DNA from: Prostheceraeus crozeri
Taxonomy: Eukaryota > Platyhelminthes > Polycladida > Euryleptidae
DNA: 64,000 nt
NCBI GenBank assembly: GCA_907163375.1
Contig: CAJQUW010003042.1
Location: 166,756 to 230,755, forward strand
Direction of reading: 5' to 3'
In this document: positions 33,950 through 45,155 of the stretch, in pieces
Layout: each line of letters starts with the position of its first letter
How positions within the stretch are numbered: the stretch's first letter is position 1
Made by a program: the position numbers and the translations under genes
The notes under the pieces: generated by a model
Databases searched by the model: none
Told to the model about the DNA's origin: nothing
Seen by the model: only the letters and a program-made list of their open reading frames with translations

Positions 33950-34470
33950 AAAGATCTTCATGTGTTTTGATTGTGTAACAAATGAGAACGCGCATTTTGT
34001 CGTGAGCAAGTTGTTCGGATCATTCAATTACTATCACCAAATTTTTACAGAATTAAATATTTTGTTTATCTGCGAGATTGGAATAAAAGCCGTGCGTCAC
34101 TTGCGGATTAATGTGAGTTACAGCAAAGTGCTTCGATTGTCAAAATTCTTTCAGATTCGAAGAATTCAGATCACTGCGCACAAGTTTTTTCCATAATGTT
34201 GGCCCTTCCGATCATTATCAAGAAAGGTAGCAGGCGCACGAAAATGTGTTCACCTAATGATTTCACCTTTCTCTTTTCAGCATGATGAGAAGATGCAGAA
34301 TATAAGCCAGACAGCGATGTGTAATTTTGTGTGTGCGAAGTGTTATCACAGCACGCACGCATCTCTCACTGGCTCTGGTGTCCTCTGCTGTCCTCTGTTG
34401 CCATTTCCAATAGCAAGCGATACACGAATTATCCATTAGAGAGAGAGAGAGAGAGCAAGTTGTCTAATTC
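33950..34470 (-). repeat. CACAGAATTAGA MITE family, copy A (inverted)
   Basis: Read on the minus strand from 34470: CAGAATTAGACAACTTGCTC, TCGTGCGCCTGCTA, GGGCCAACATTATGG, GAATTCTTCGAATCTGAA, AATCCGCAAGTGACGCACG. It is the reverse complement of copy B to its right, with about 310 bp between the arms, so the pair could fold into a hairpin of over 1 kb. A run of GA dinucleotides (34438-34454) lies inside the arm. Confidence 0.7.
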
Positions 34471-34782
34471 TGTGATGTGCCATTTCGATATTAAGGACAG
34501 ATGTGATTCTTCCATTCTAGGAAGCCAAAGCCGCGCGCGCAGATGAATCTAATTCTCTGCCAAATTTTGCTATCACCATACAATGGAGGTTGCCATGAAT
34601 AAAAATTGTCAGTGAGTAAAGAAGTCTAGCAGTTTGATATTTTCTTTTTAAATGCCAAGCAAATTGATGCATGAGATTGTATATTGCAATGCCGATTTAG
34701 CACTAAATTACCTAAATTTCTCGGCATTCACTGTCAAGTCAGTAGATCTGTCGCGCTTCGCATACATAACGCGAGTGACCGA

Positions 34783-35205
34783 AAATAAATAGGATTAGAC
34801 AACTTGCTCCTTCTCCAATGGATGATTCGCTTACTATTGGCAATGGAAATTCGATTCAGTATATGCACAATGCAGTGAGGAATGCCGAGGAGAGGATCTG
34901 AAATCATCAAGTGAAACAATTTTCGTAGGCCTGCTGCTATTTTTAATAATGATCGAAAGGGCCAACATTATGGAGAAGAATTGTGTGCAGAGATCAGAAT
35001 TCTTCGAATTTGAAGGAATTTTGACAATCGAAGCACTTTACTGGAACTCGCAGTAATCCGCGAGCGACGCACGACTTTTTGTCCTATCTCGGTAAGGCAT
35101 TAGGAATTCCTTTATGCCCACTTACTAAGTTCTTCGATGTGCCGTCGATTTCGTATTAATCACATTTCTAGCAAAAGCAGTTAAACAAGCAGTTATTTAA
35201 TTCTG
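34783..35205 (+). repeat. CACAGAATTAGA MITE family, copy B
   Basis: Plus-strand counterpart of copy A: GGATTAGACAACTTGCTCC, GGGCCAACATTATGGAGAAG, GAATTCTTCGAATTTGAAGG, AATCCGCGAGCGACGCACGA, TTTATGCCCACTTACTAAGT, ending TTAATTCTGTGATT. More diverged than copies C and D. Confidence 0.7.
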
Positions 35206-35360
35206 TGATTGAAACATTGTGCAATGGATCTCTAGAATTTTCTGATCACTCTCGCGGTCGCTAATTTAGCACGCATCTGTGGCCATTCAGGTCATTATGT
35301 CTCTTAAACCATGTCGTTCGTATTTTCTTGAAGTTAACTTGATTTTTGATTACATGTATT

Positions 35361-35980
35361 CACGGTGACCCAAGAAAGGCGGTTTCATTTTCAAAATTTC
35401 CCATTATATTTCTCGATGTTTTCTCATGTATTTTGGCATGAAATTTTCGAAAATCAGTTTTAGAAATCACACGACTAGCCCTTTTTGAGAAAATCATGAA
35501 AATTCAAAATGGCGGACATCAAACCGAAACTGCATTCTGGGGTTGCATTGAAAAAAATCCCATCCATTTCGCAATCAGTGTCCTAGGTAGTTTGACCCGC
35601 TTTTTTAAAATATAATTGCTAGAAAATCATACGATTAGCCAATTTCAAGAAAATAACAAAAATTCGATTGATATTCATTATGCATCAACAGCAAGTCTTT
35701 GAGGTCCTAATAGGTTCTTAAAATTTCTTGGGAGTGTCATGTTCGCTTGTGTACGAACCCAAATATGTGAATCAGTGGTCATGTCGATTGATGCATAATG
35801 AATCTTAATCGAGCTCCAGACTGCTGTTTCGGTTTATGTCCGCCATTTTTTTAATTTTCCTTATTTCTCGAAAAGTGCTAGTTGCATAATTTCTAAACCA
35901 TGATTTTCAAAAATTCATACAGGGATACATCAGAAAACATAGAGAAATATAATGGGAAATTTTAAGAATGGTACACCGTG
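35361..35980. mobile_element. MITE with CACGGTGNACC ends and TATT duplication
   Basis: 620 bp. Inverted arms of about 170 bp: left CACGGTGACCCAAGAAAGGC then TTTCCCATTATATTTCTCGA; right (reverse complement) CACGGTGTACCATTCTTAAA then TTTCCCATTATATTTCTCTA. Both arms hold AAATGGCGGACAT and AACCGAAAC. TATT occurs directly outside each end (35357-35360, 35981-35984). Confidence 0.8.
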
Positions 35981-36192
35981 TATTGGCGACAATATTTTTC
36001 AATGCATTACAATTTCAAAGTTTTCGAAATATTTCAGATTTTGTGAAGAAATATCATTGTAGCATGTGCTACAGAATGCGCACATCACAAGTTGATTTGC
36101 AACAACTCGTTCTATCGTGTCGTTTTTGAAAATTACTTTAATGCGCGTAATTTTGGTTTTGTTTATTTACCGTCACTTCAGTTTTGATGTCT

Positions 36193-36713
36193 CCACAGAA
36201 TTAGACAGGTCGTCTCTTCTTCCGTTTGACTAGAAGGGAAGCATTGGAACATGTAACGCTATTGAAATGGCACAATCTCCTGACTAAATACCATAGCAAT
36301 CGAACAATGAGCAGCCAGTTCAACATTAAACATGCCAAATTGTGCAAAGTTTCAGTGACTGTTATCAAGCCGGTCACCAAGCTAAGAGACAGACGATGTT
36401 AAGGTCTTCAGAGAAGTTTGTGAACGTTTTTTCGTGCGCCTGCTAACTTTTTTTAAAATGATCGGAGGGCCCAACATTATCGAGAAAACTTTTGCGCAAT
36501 TATCTGAATTCTTCGAATCTGAAGGAATCGTGGCGATCGGAGCTTTTGAAGGAATTCAGAGCAATCCGCAAGCGACGCACGACTATTTTTCCTATCTCTG
36601 CAAGGTATTGAAAATTTCTTTTTGCCCACTTATTAAGTTCCTGCATGTGCCATCTGTTTGAATCAGTTTGCACTTCTAGCAAAGTGATACGATTAAACAA
36701 TCTAATTCTGTGG
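36193..36713 (+). mobile_element. CACAGAATTAGA MITE family, copy C
   Basis: Ends CCACAGAATTAGA and TCTAATTCTGTGG. 521 bp, closely matching copy D at 39472 along its whole length (for example CATGTAACGCTATTGAAATG, AATGAGCAGCCAGTTCAACA, TTCCTGCATGTGCCATCTGT). Intron 3 of the secreted-protein gene. Confidence 0.8.
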
Positions 36714-36825
36714 ATGTCTCTGCCTTGGAGTAAAAGGGTTGCCAGTAGAATCAATTATGCATTGTCTTTAGTTATCGTTTTACTATACGACTGTCAAGAA
36801 ATCGTTTTGCAACTGCTCCAGCACA

Positions 36826-37188
36826 TTGTTCAAGTCCTGCAGCCAAAATGAGACTTTCACAAAATGATATGCACCCTATGTCCAATACGAATCTGCAGAC
36901 CTACCGAGTTCTATTTGGTTCCTCTTCTTGTCGGACAGGATCATAGAAGAAAGCTCTACTGGCTCTAGGCTCCGTAGTTTCATCTTAATAAGCGAAAGCA
37001 CAGAAAACTTCATTTGAATGAAAACTGTAATCTGCTTCCCATAGGACTATGACGTGTGGTTTTCTTTCATCGCCTCCGGCAAGAGGAGGTTCTCAGGTTG
37101 AACTCGGCAGATGTTCAGATTCGTAATGGGTATGAAGTCTCATTTTCAGCCTGGTTCCCTGCAGAAACTCGTTCTGGCTGCCGGACTA
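36826..37188 (+). repeat. TAGTCCGGC foldback family, shortened copy
   Basis: Left arm TCCTGCAGCCAAAATGAGAC and CACCCTATGTCCAATACGAA; right arm AACTCGGCAGATGTTCAGAT and TCGTTCTGGCTGCCGGACTA. The middle is shorter than in the complete copies, at about 363 bp in all. Confidence 0.65.
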
Positions 37189-37640
37189 TGTCTGTTGCAC
37201 AATGATTGTGACGCGTGGCCTGTTCACAGGCCATTTATTTGTCCAGCAATCAGGATAGAGCTTGCTGAGATAGTCTTTCACTGCTTTTGCGTCGGGAGAT
37301 TGTCGTCAATGTGTGATTCGTTGCATTGAACAGGATATTCTTCATTGTAGCTTACCTTTTCAAAATTACTTAGCCGCCAAAGATAATATTTAAAACAGAT
37401 AACAACAGAAAATAAAAACAAAAAAACTAAAAGACAAATTCAAAAAGACCATTCTTAATATTTGAAACCCTATCATAGCAGACGCGAAATGCTTGAACTT
37501 TGGAAGAGCGTATTTCAAAAACTTCATTGGGGAAGGGAAGTTTTTCATCGAAGCAAGACAATAAGGATAGTTTGTTTCATTACACAATTTTTTCTTAGAA
37601 CATGACTTGCAAAACTTTGTTATATCACAAAAGATGTTTA
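37189..37640. other. Intron 3 remainder, nothing firm
   Basis: No exon or paired repeat identified between the foldback copy and exon 3. Confidence 0.4.
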
Positions 37641-37645
37641 CTTAC

Positions 37646-37749
37646 AGCTGTCTGAATTCCCGCAATTGTTCCCTGACTATCAAATAGAAGCATGATTGAG
37701 CGATCACCATCACTGCTGAGATATCTCCGTCCAAGAAATCCATTAGCAG
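37646..37749 (-). CDS. Secreted protein gene, exon 3
   Basis: Acceptor GAAATTTCAG, donor GTAAGT, enters phase 1 and leaves phase 0, 104 nt. It encodes AANGFLGRRYLSSDGDRSIM and LLFDSQGTIAGIQTA. The hydrophobic strand SIMLLFD followed by TIAGIQTA looks like a beta-rich core. No cysteine. Confidence 0.85.
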
Positions 37750-37751
37750 CT

Positions 37752-38940
37752 GAAATTTCAATTTGGAAATTTATTTTCCACAAAAATGTCAAATTGTACT
37801 CGCTGAACATTAATTTACTCTATGGCAATATTGCCAAATGAAATCTTTATGACGGTCATGGACCTATCTGACTCACTTAAAACACTTTCCCATGTTGAAT
37901 ATGACAGGGTACTCGAAAAGCTTCGAAAAATAATTCGATGTTATCATCGTGCCACCGAAGTTTCCTCCCTATTGAAAAACATAAACGCTTTCCAATTACA
38001 TTCCACAATAGGTATTTCGAATTTATGCTTTTCTTAAACTACTAATGCAGTCTGTCTCATGATCTAACAACATCCTGAACGTTTATAGTGATTGAAGAAG
38101 AACTGATACTGAAAAAAAAGCTTTCTCAAAAATTCTGGCATTCTTTCAGACTACATTTCTTTAAAAATTTCTGAATATCATTTTGAGGTTTCATAAGCTC
38201 AGTTTCACTCTATGATGCCTCGATTTCTTGATCTTGCTGAATTAAATTGCATGAATGAATAATGTATGTGGAATTATGTAAAATCGTGTGGATAACCCTT
38301 TAACCCTTCAAGTACTACTTGCCTGACATTCATCTATGACTACAATTCATCGGGATATTCCCTTCGCCAAGGTCAGAGCCACAGGAAGGTAAAAACGAAA
38401 ACGCGACGCTTCCAAAACTCATTTGTGAGATTTGCATTACCCTTTGTGACCTTTGTTCTTATTGTATGACCACACCATTATGTTTTGATTATCTTTCAAT
38501 TGTCTTGCCACTTCTGAATTTCTATTTGAAGTGCTGAATAAAACAACGATTATTACTATTATTTTTGAAATAATACTATCTGCTCGAATAGACTTCTCAC
38601 TATACTAAATCATCATAAAATAATGTAAAATGATATTAGACAATAAAGGCTTCCCTCTCAATATGATATCTTCCGTACATTCACCGGAACTGCTCCTGTA
38701 TAGAATCTTTCTGGATGAACTTATGAAAGAAGCAAAAAGAATATGGAATTTGTCCATCGAGGAGTTTCTCCACCATCTGAATGACATTGCTGGCAGGCGC
38801 GACTAATACGATCGTTCGATAATTTATCTGTTCTACCGCGAGCTATTCACCACAGCAGCCGTAACGTAGCAAAAGGGATAGAATCATTGATTGATGCAAT
38901 TGCCTGACAATAATTGTTGTATACGCATTTGACCTTTTGA
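37752..38940. other. Intron 2, left part, nothing firm
   Basis: A 71-codon plus-strand frame at 37822-38037 (MDLSDSLKTLSHVEYDRV) looks protein-like but has no partner exon or homologous repeat in view. Otherwise nothing. Confidence 0.35.
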
Positions 38941-38944
38941 CCTC

Positions 38945-39205
38945 TAATAATGATTAAGAAAAAGCAGGTTTTCTCCCAATTTTTCGACGTTTTATTGAGT
39001 AAATAAAAGAGCGGGTCACCCTCTTTCACTAACTTTCTCTGACTGTCTTTCACTGACTGATTTATATATAAAACCCACTTGTACAGCGACCCCCTTGATA
39101 CTGTCTGTGTATAGACGAAACGCGTCGAGTGACTCGCTCTTTTATTTACTCAATAAAACGTCGTAAAATTGGGAGAGAACCTGCTTTTTCTTAATCATCA
39201 TGCCT
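38945..39205. mobile_element. Penelope-like inverted terminal pair
   Basis: Left arm 38945-39018 and right arm 39130-39205 are reverse complements: AATGATTAAGAAAAAGCAGG, CGACGTTTTATTGAGTAAAT, AAAAGAGCG. Next to the right arm is CTGTCTGTGTATAGACGAAA followed by CGCGTCG, a conserved Penelope-type end motif with a hairpin GTCT...AGAC. No coding part. Confidence 0.7.
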
Positions 39206-39471
39206 GACCTCCCGTATCGACAACTCTATCAGTGACCTCTAGTAACCTGTAGACCTATTATACTATTACAAAAATTAGTTTATCAAAACCTTCTCTTCAT
39301 CACCTTTCTAAAAGAATGTGGTTATCCTATCATATCTTTACAATAAATTCTTGTATTTAATATCGGTTGTATACGTAGTCAGAAGAGCAAAATTCAAATG
39401 ATCACCAACTTGCAGAAAAGTGATATAAAAATAGCGAGCAGAGAGAAAAATGATATTTTGAACTGGATGTA

Positions 39472-39999
39472 CCACAGAATTAGACATGTCTTCTCTTCTT
39501 CCGTTTGACTAGAAAGGAAACATTGGAACATGTAACGCTATTGAAATGGCACAATCTCCTGACTAAATACCATAGCAATCGAACAATGAGCAGCCAGTTC
39601 AACATTAAACACGCCAAATTGTGCAGTTTCAATGACTGTTATCAACCGGATCACACAGAAAAGAGACACAGTCGATGTCAAGTTCTACAGAGAAGTTTGT
39701 GAACGTTTTTTTTAGTGCGCCTGCTAATTTTTTTAATAAAGATCGGAGGGCTCAACATTATCGAGAAAACTTTTGCGCAATTATCTGAATTCTTCGAATC
39801 TGAAGGAATCGTGGCGTTCGGAGCATTTTGAAGGAATTCAGATCAATCCGCAAGCGGCGCACGACTAGGCTATTTTTCCTATCTCTGTAAGGTACTAAAA
39901 ATTCTTTTTGCCCACTTATTAAGTTCCTGCATGTGCCATCTGTTTGAATCAGTTTGCACTTCTATCAAAGTGATACGATTAAACAATCTAATTCTGTGG
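39472..39999 (+). mobile_element. CACAGAATTAGA MITE family, copy D
   Basis: Ends CCACAGAATTAGA and TCTAATTCTGTGG. 528 bp, near-identical to copy C about 3.3 kb to the left, in direct orientation. It ends about 110 bp from exon 2. Confidence 0.8.
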
Positions 40000-40110
40000 G
40001 ATGTACACTAAGCTTTTAGCTCATTGCTTTGTTGTGTTCTGTTTTCATAAAATATTTAATTAACGCGATAATTATTGCAAGGACCCAAGCAAAGTAATTC
40101 AATGTATTAC

Positions 40111-40248
40111 CATCACATGATGTGTCCAATTTCATTCCTTGGGCAACTGCATCTACCTCAGTGCGAGGCATCGCAACGAAATTACCGGAGGCAAGAGGAT
40201 TGATTCCAAACTTCACTCTGAGGTTGTCCCATTCTTGTGAAAAGACGC
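40111..40248 (-). CDS. Secreted protein gene, exon 2
   Basis: Acceptor CACCTTTCAG, donor GTAATA, phase 1 in and out, 138 nt. It encodes VFSQEWDNLRVKFGINPLAS, then NFVAMPRTEVDAVAQGMKLD and TSCD. It begins directly after the predicted signal peptide, so SQEWDN is near the mature N-terminus. First cysteine of six. Confidence 0.85.
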
Positions 40249-40299
40249 CTGAAAGGTGAAATGATCACTTTAGAAGAATATCGAAGTCACAATCGAATA

Positions 40300-40860
40300 C
40301 GGTATGAAATCGGCATCATTTTTTGAGCACAAAAGTAATAACCAAATTTGTAATTGCGAGATTTGCATTGAATGTAAGAGTAATATTTGCCGGAAAAAGT
40401 TTGTTGTGTACAAATACAGAATGTGCAATGAATTCTATGTCGGCAAAACAGCGAGAATGCTTAAGACGAGGTATCAAGAACATAAGCGAGCTATTAAAAA
40501 CAAAAGTGCATCGAGAGCCCTTTATCAACATTTAATAGAAAAACATAATGGCGCTGGTGACATCGGGACTTTTCAGGTCGGTCTCATTTGCAAACTGACC
40601 AACACACGAGATACAGCAATAACATAAGCCAAAGCAATCACACAACTTAAGCCAGCAATCAATAGGAAACATGAATTACCTTTTTACAATCTAACTTCAC
40701 AGTTCAACAGCCAATCATGCATGCAACACAGTTCTTGATATCATTCACTCTTATATAAATATTCACAAAGGCTGCATCTGTGTCATCCAAACATCGACCG
40801 TTGAAGGCGCTGGACGCCGAAGGCCTGTCTGCCACACTTTTAACTTTAACTTTATTATAT
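40300..40860 (+). mobile_element. Penelope-like element, GIY-YIG endonuclease end
   Basis: C-terminal domain of a Penelope-like protein: cysteine-rich linker CNCEICIECKSNICRK, then VVYKYRMCNEFYVGKTARML (the YVGKT block), RYQEHKRAIKNK and LYQHLIEKH. This is the GIY-YIG nuclease that Penelope proteins carry after the RT. Downstream non-coding bases to GACGCCGAAGGCCTGTCTGC look like its 3' region. The RT part is missing, so this is a 5'-truncated, broken copy in intron 1. Confidence 0.8.
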
Positions 40861-40864
40861 TGGC

Positions 40865-41290
40865 CTAAACTAAAAAAAGGGGAGTTTTAATTACCTTGTA
40901 CAACTTTCTCAGAAAGATGATCTCCCGTCACCTGGTCAACTACATGATCGCTTTAGAGTAGTAAAAATTTCGTTTATTACTCAAAAGATGGTCTGAAAAA
41001 CAAAGAAGGTACTTTATCTACCAATATCCTGAAATTTGTCGGAATGATGTGATTGGATTGTCAACTTTTCTGATTTCTGATTATTGGAAGTACAGCCAGA
41101 AAGCCGTGATGGCTCAGTCAGGAACAGCACAGGCAAAGAGGAATTCGATGCATTGGATGAAAGTGAACATTTTCCTTCAGTGTCTGAAGAATGTTGTATT
41201 CTATGATTATATTGTTATATCTATGATTCTTTCAGACTCGAGAAGTTCAGAACATTAGGTATTGGTTTCGAATTTGAAAAGTGATGTACT
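40865..41290. other. Intron 1 stretch, nothing firm
   Basis: No exon or repeat recognised between the Penelope fragment and the DUF7869-type element. Confidence 0.4.
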
Positions 41291-41297
41291 ATATAAA

Positions 41298-43287
41298 ATT
41301 GAAGGGCTTGGGTGTAAAAGGGGATAAGCCACACTTACCTAATTTTACAGGAGAGCAGTTTAAAGTTTTTGTCAACACTATGCAGAAAGTATGCAAGCTT
41401 ATCTCCTGGCAGTGTGAGAATATAATGCCATACGTATCAATTACATAATGACAAAGTATCGAAGCAATTGATTCAGCAGATTGACTTGCACAGGAATCCA
41501 AATGTACACTTGCAGCTGCATTTTTGTGGCTTATCCCCTTTTACATGCAAAGATTTGGAACAATAAAATGTTGAAATTTAGTATCTTCCTATTTTAGCCA
41601 TTTCAGCAAGTATATGCTGTAAATTGTATTTACGCGCATCAAACAGAATTTTGTATTTTACATATTTGTGCAACTCTGATTAAATCAATTCGTTTAATTT
41701 GGATTATATTGCATTTAGGCCCTATACCGGTACTATCGAAATAATCCCGTCTAAGCACATCCCCTTTCACAAAAACGGCATTAAAATATTGAACACAAAA
41801 TTCAAAATGATTCCACAATTAGTAAACTATGAAGTTCATTTCATTCTTAAACTGCAAGCATCGAGCAAGTCATCTCTACTCTTGGCCTAATGTTAAAATG
41901 TTGTTAGTATACGCCTACGCACAAAACTACTACATGTGTAATGTTAGAGCAATACAAGACAAAAAACGGGAAAATAATAAGTTGATTTAAACGGTTTAAT
42001 ATAAAACACATACATGACTTGCAATTTGTAAAAAACAGACTGTTATTTTCAAATCTGACTATTAAAATGTCTTACTTTGTACATGTAGGCCTACATGTAC
42101 TGGCTGCATTTGCATATGCGGCAATGTCAATGTTCATCCTCATCCTAGTCTTCCACGCAAATATCAGTGTCCACCGTTGAGTCACCTTTCAGTTGCTGAT
42201 AGAAATGATGCGACACAGGAGGAATGTATGGCAGAAGACTGAGCACATCACGGAATTTTGACTGCTTGACTGTAACACACTCATTGTTTTTGCAAGGAAC
42301 TGTGGATAATCGTGTTCTAATGCCTCTTGTTGCAGGCTCAATCAAGGCTTCGTTGAATAGACCACTGAGTGAGACTTTCAGCAGCATCTTCCCGGGATGT
42401 TCATCATCGAAGCGGAAAACTTGAGCCTTGGAGAATTCCAGCTTCTGTCCATTGATAGTCCGCGTTGGCCACTTTATTGGAAGCTTGGACATCTTCTTGA
42501 AGTCATTCACAGTCAGCATCTTTACTTTGAACTTGTTGATGGATGCGATAAGTACTGCCCACTTCTGAGGGCAGTACACGTGTTCTTTTCTTCGGCTTGC
42601 TTTTTCAATATGACCGAAGTCCCGATCACATGGCAAATGCGTGTGACCTGTCACAAGGAAGACGTGTGTAATGCTTCGGAACTTCTTTTCTTTCACCAGA
42701 TTGTACCACAACGACATGATGGTCCAATTTTTGTTCTGTCCCTTGCAATTATCGCTGAACACGACAAGATCCTCCTTCAACTCGTTTGTCTGCAGATGCT
42801 GAAGCAAGATGCTAGCGACTTCATCAGCCCCTTTAATAATCATCCTGTTCATTGTCTATTTGGATCCTGAGACGATCACACTTGCAACATGTGTCCAATT
42901 TGGGTAGCTTAAATCCAATATTGAAGTCACTGCAGAAGGTTCTGCGATAGAAATCCTCTGAAACAGGGTGAATGCTCCTTTCTTCGCCAATGGAGGATCA
43001 GAGGATGCGTCACTCACTCACTCAAGCGTAGGGTGAAACATGAGACAACGTTTTAGTTCATCGTTTTCTGCTTCAGACTTTCAAGTGTAGTTGTGGCTTA
43101 TCCCCTTATTCATGCCAAAGTGATGTGGCTTATCCCCTTATGCACTTTATGGAAACCATGCAAGGAAAGTTCAGATCGTCGTATAAATCAGTGAAACGAA
43201 GCTTTATGATGCACTTAATCATCACATGAAATATCTCCATTTTCGAAAAAATGTGGCTTATCCCCTTTTACGCCGAAGCCCTTCAAT
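41298..43287 (-). mobile_element. DNA transposon carrying a DUF7869-like gene
   Basis: About 1.99 kb with inverted ends: left ATTGAAGGGCTTGGGTGTAA, AAGGGGATAAGCCACA; right (reverse complement) ATTGAAGGGCTTCGGCGTAA, AAGGGGATAAGCCACA. The word GTGGCTTATCCCC recurs inside near both ends (about 41527, 43091, 43120), like transposase-binding subterminal repeats. No clear target duplication was found. The minus-strand gene inside (42145-42960) has lost its middle. I do not know a named superfamily with these ends. Confidence 0.65.
42145..42852 (-). pseudogene. DUF7869-like transposon protein, C-terminal part
   Basis: 235 open codons: a nuclease-like core with LVVFSDNCKGQNKNWTIM, then THVFLVTGHTHLPCDRDFG and HIEKASRR, followed by a conserved tail (VYCPQKWAVLIASIN, FRDVLSLLPYIPP). 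Asp in SDNC, the GHT histidine and Asp in CDRDFG look like RNase H-fold metal ligands (inference). Just upstream on the same strand (42860-42960) another frame reads YRRTFCSDFNIGFKLPKLDT then CCKCDRLRIQI, the Cys motif that normally precedes this core. The expected roughly 100 residues between them are absent, so the copy is internally deleted. I associate the pattern with proteins labelled DUF7869. Confidence 0.6.
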
Positions 43288-43559
43288 TGCCAATTTAGCA
43301 AACAACAATCAATTGGAGCTTGACGCCTCCTGTTCTCCGAGGGAATGAAAATGCTCAAGTTTGTGAGAGAGGGAGAGGAAAATGTGAAGTATCTGAGGGT
43401 TCATATTATACCAATTTATATTTGAAACCTCAGATATAGGCATACGTACATGCATGACGAAGTCATGAAGTCAAATTAATAATAAACAGATGAATTATAT
43501 ATACGTAGGCTTGATTTCTAAACCAAAGATGTAAAAATCGAGACAAATGTAGCCCTTAG

Positions 43560-44095
43560 TAAATCTGTCGGCTTAATAAAGGGATTGGACAGGCGAATAT
43601 TCGACGCGACGACGAATTCTCGAGAATATCGATGGTTGAAACTTAAGCTGATGATTGCCACTGTGCGTGGCAATGCCCTCCGCACTTCTTGGCAGGAGAC
43701 TTTAGGGACTAGTCTTCATATAAATTTGAGCATTCAAGCAATGTTACACATCACGAGGAAGGAGAAAAAACGGAACGTGAACATCAGAGAAAGAATGAGA
43801 ATCATTGACATAACGAGTAAAATCAGAACGATGAAGGGATACTGGGCAGGACACCTAGCCAGAATGAACAACAACAAATGGGCCAAAAAAGTAACGGAAT
43901 GGACGCCACTAGAAAGACCAAGGCAAAGAGGAAGGCCAATGAGAAGATGGAAAGACGATATTGAGGAAAAGAGCGAATTCAGCTGGATTCAGGAAGCGCA
44001 AGATCGAAGAAACTGGGGAGGGAGTGGAGGCCATCTGCCTGCAGTGGCACGAAAGGCTAATTATGATGATGATGATAATATTAAATGAATAAAAT
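43560..44095 (+). mobile_element. RTE-type LINE, 3' end
   Basis: Plus-strand C-terminus of an RTE-like endonuclease-RT: LGTSLHINLSIQAMLHITRK, RERMRIIDITSKIRTMKGYW, then AGHLARMNNNKWAKKVTEWT, RQRGRPMRRWKDDIEEK and AQDRRNW. WAGHLARM...GRPMRRWKDDI is the conserved tail of this clade. It ends in ATGATGATGATAATATTAAA, a trinucleotide tail typical of RTE. Everything upstream of the RT tail is missing. It lies about 190 bp downstream, in intron 1, of the first exon of the secreted-protein gene. Confidence 0.8.
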
Positions 44096-44280
44096 TTGAT
44101 AAATTTGTTTAACGTCTCGTGCCACTATGATGCATCAAATGTGCTTAGAAATCAACCTAAACTCCGTCCAAACTGAACATTACTTGCTTGTCACTGGTGA
44201 AATACATCTTCGAAGGAGAGTAACCTATCCTTTTCATCAAATATCAGATACTTCAGAAAAGCTTCCACTCATTTTCTTAC

Positions 44281-44326
44281 CTGCGATTAGGGCTGTCGCA
44301 ATGATATATCGAAAGAGAGCACTCAT
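44281..44326 (-). CDS. Secreted protein gene, exon 1 (start codon, signal peptide)
   Basis: ATG at 44324-44326 begins MSALFRYIIATALIAG, a typical signal peptide: short basic start, hydrophobic core, small residues before the junction. Donor GTAAGA follows, and one leftover G completes Gly with exon 2. The full product is about 284 residues: signal peptide, then a beta-rich extracellular region with six cysteines (TSCD, IICN, GKCF, NCDD, PTCM, KLCL) that could form three disulfides. Total CDS 855 nt in seven exons, every junction in phase. Role unknown; likely extracellular. Confidence 0.75.
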
Positions 44327-44329
44327 GTT

Positions 44330-45150
44330 TTGAGATCCGGAAATATGCTGTTCTAAATTCAATATATTTACGATGCATCGTTGCGCGGCGTCATTCCATG
44401 TAATTCTCCCATCTGTTTCGTGAAATTTACATAATTGTTGAGATCGTTGATGCAACTGTCATCTGTTTCTTTGATGCTTTAGAGATCTGCAAACGATTAG
44501 GCTATTGTTACTGCAAAACACTAATCTGCAAGCGCTGATATGTGCTATTTTCACCTCGTATACTCCAGTTGACCTACATTGTTTACATCAATCAAAGTAC
44601 ATTCAAACAGATGATGATCTTTGGTAATTTAATGCACTAGACAAAAGCGAATTTTGTGCATTCACCTTAGACATATAGGCGGTTCGAATTAAAGTCATGT
44701 AGCAAACCTTCTGGATTGGCAGAAAGCCAAGAAACGATTGACCTATCGCCTTTCGAGTGACCGTTGGTCAATTGCTGAGTTTGTTCATTATTGTTTGTTC
44801 ATTTGTTCATTCACTGTGGTCCAAATGGGAGTCTGTGCATTATAATGAACAAACTGAAATCAGTGTGTAGATTGAAGTTATGAATGTGAATATATCGATA
44901 GTATTTGTGAGTATTGGGAGTTAGTGCATTATAGTGAACAAACCAAATCATGATAGAACATTTCAAAAACTTGACACGATTGCGCGAGACCATGACTAAG
45001 GAGACAGTCATGGGAAATTGCAATTACGAACCTGAACAATGTAATGTGAATTTGATGTTTGCACAGCCAACATGTACCGTTTGCCATTATAAGTATATGC
45101 TACTTTGCATAGGTCCCATAGAGTGGTAGGGATATTAGTGGTCCCATATA
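44330..45150. other. Upstream region of the secreted-protein gene
   Basis: It presumably holds the promoter of the minus-strand gene, but no clear TATA box or initiator stands out. An 89-bp-spaced direct repeat (GGGAGTCTGTGCATTATAAT near 44828, GGGAGTTAGTGCATTATAGT near 44917) is the only structure seen. Confidence 0.35.
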
Positions 45151-45155
45151 ATGTA

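Noticed and set aside
37822-38037. Small protein gene in intron 2
   Set aside because: It is protein-like in composition but has no splice-compatible partner, promoter or repeat evidence.
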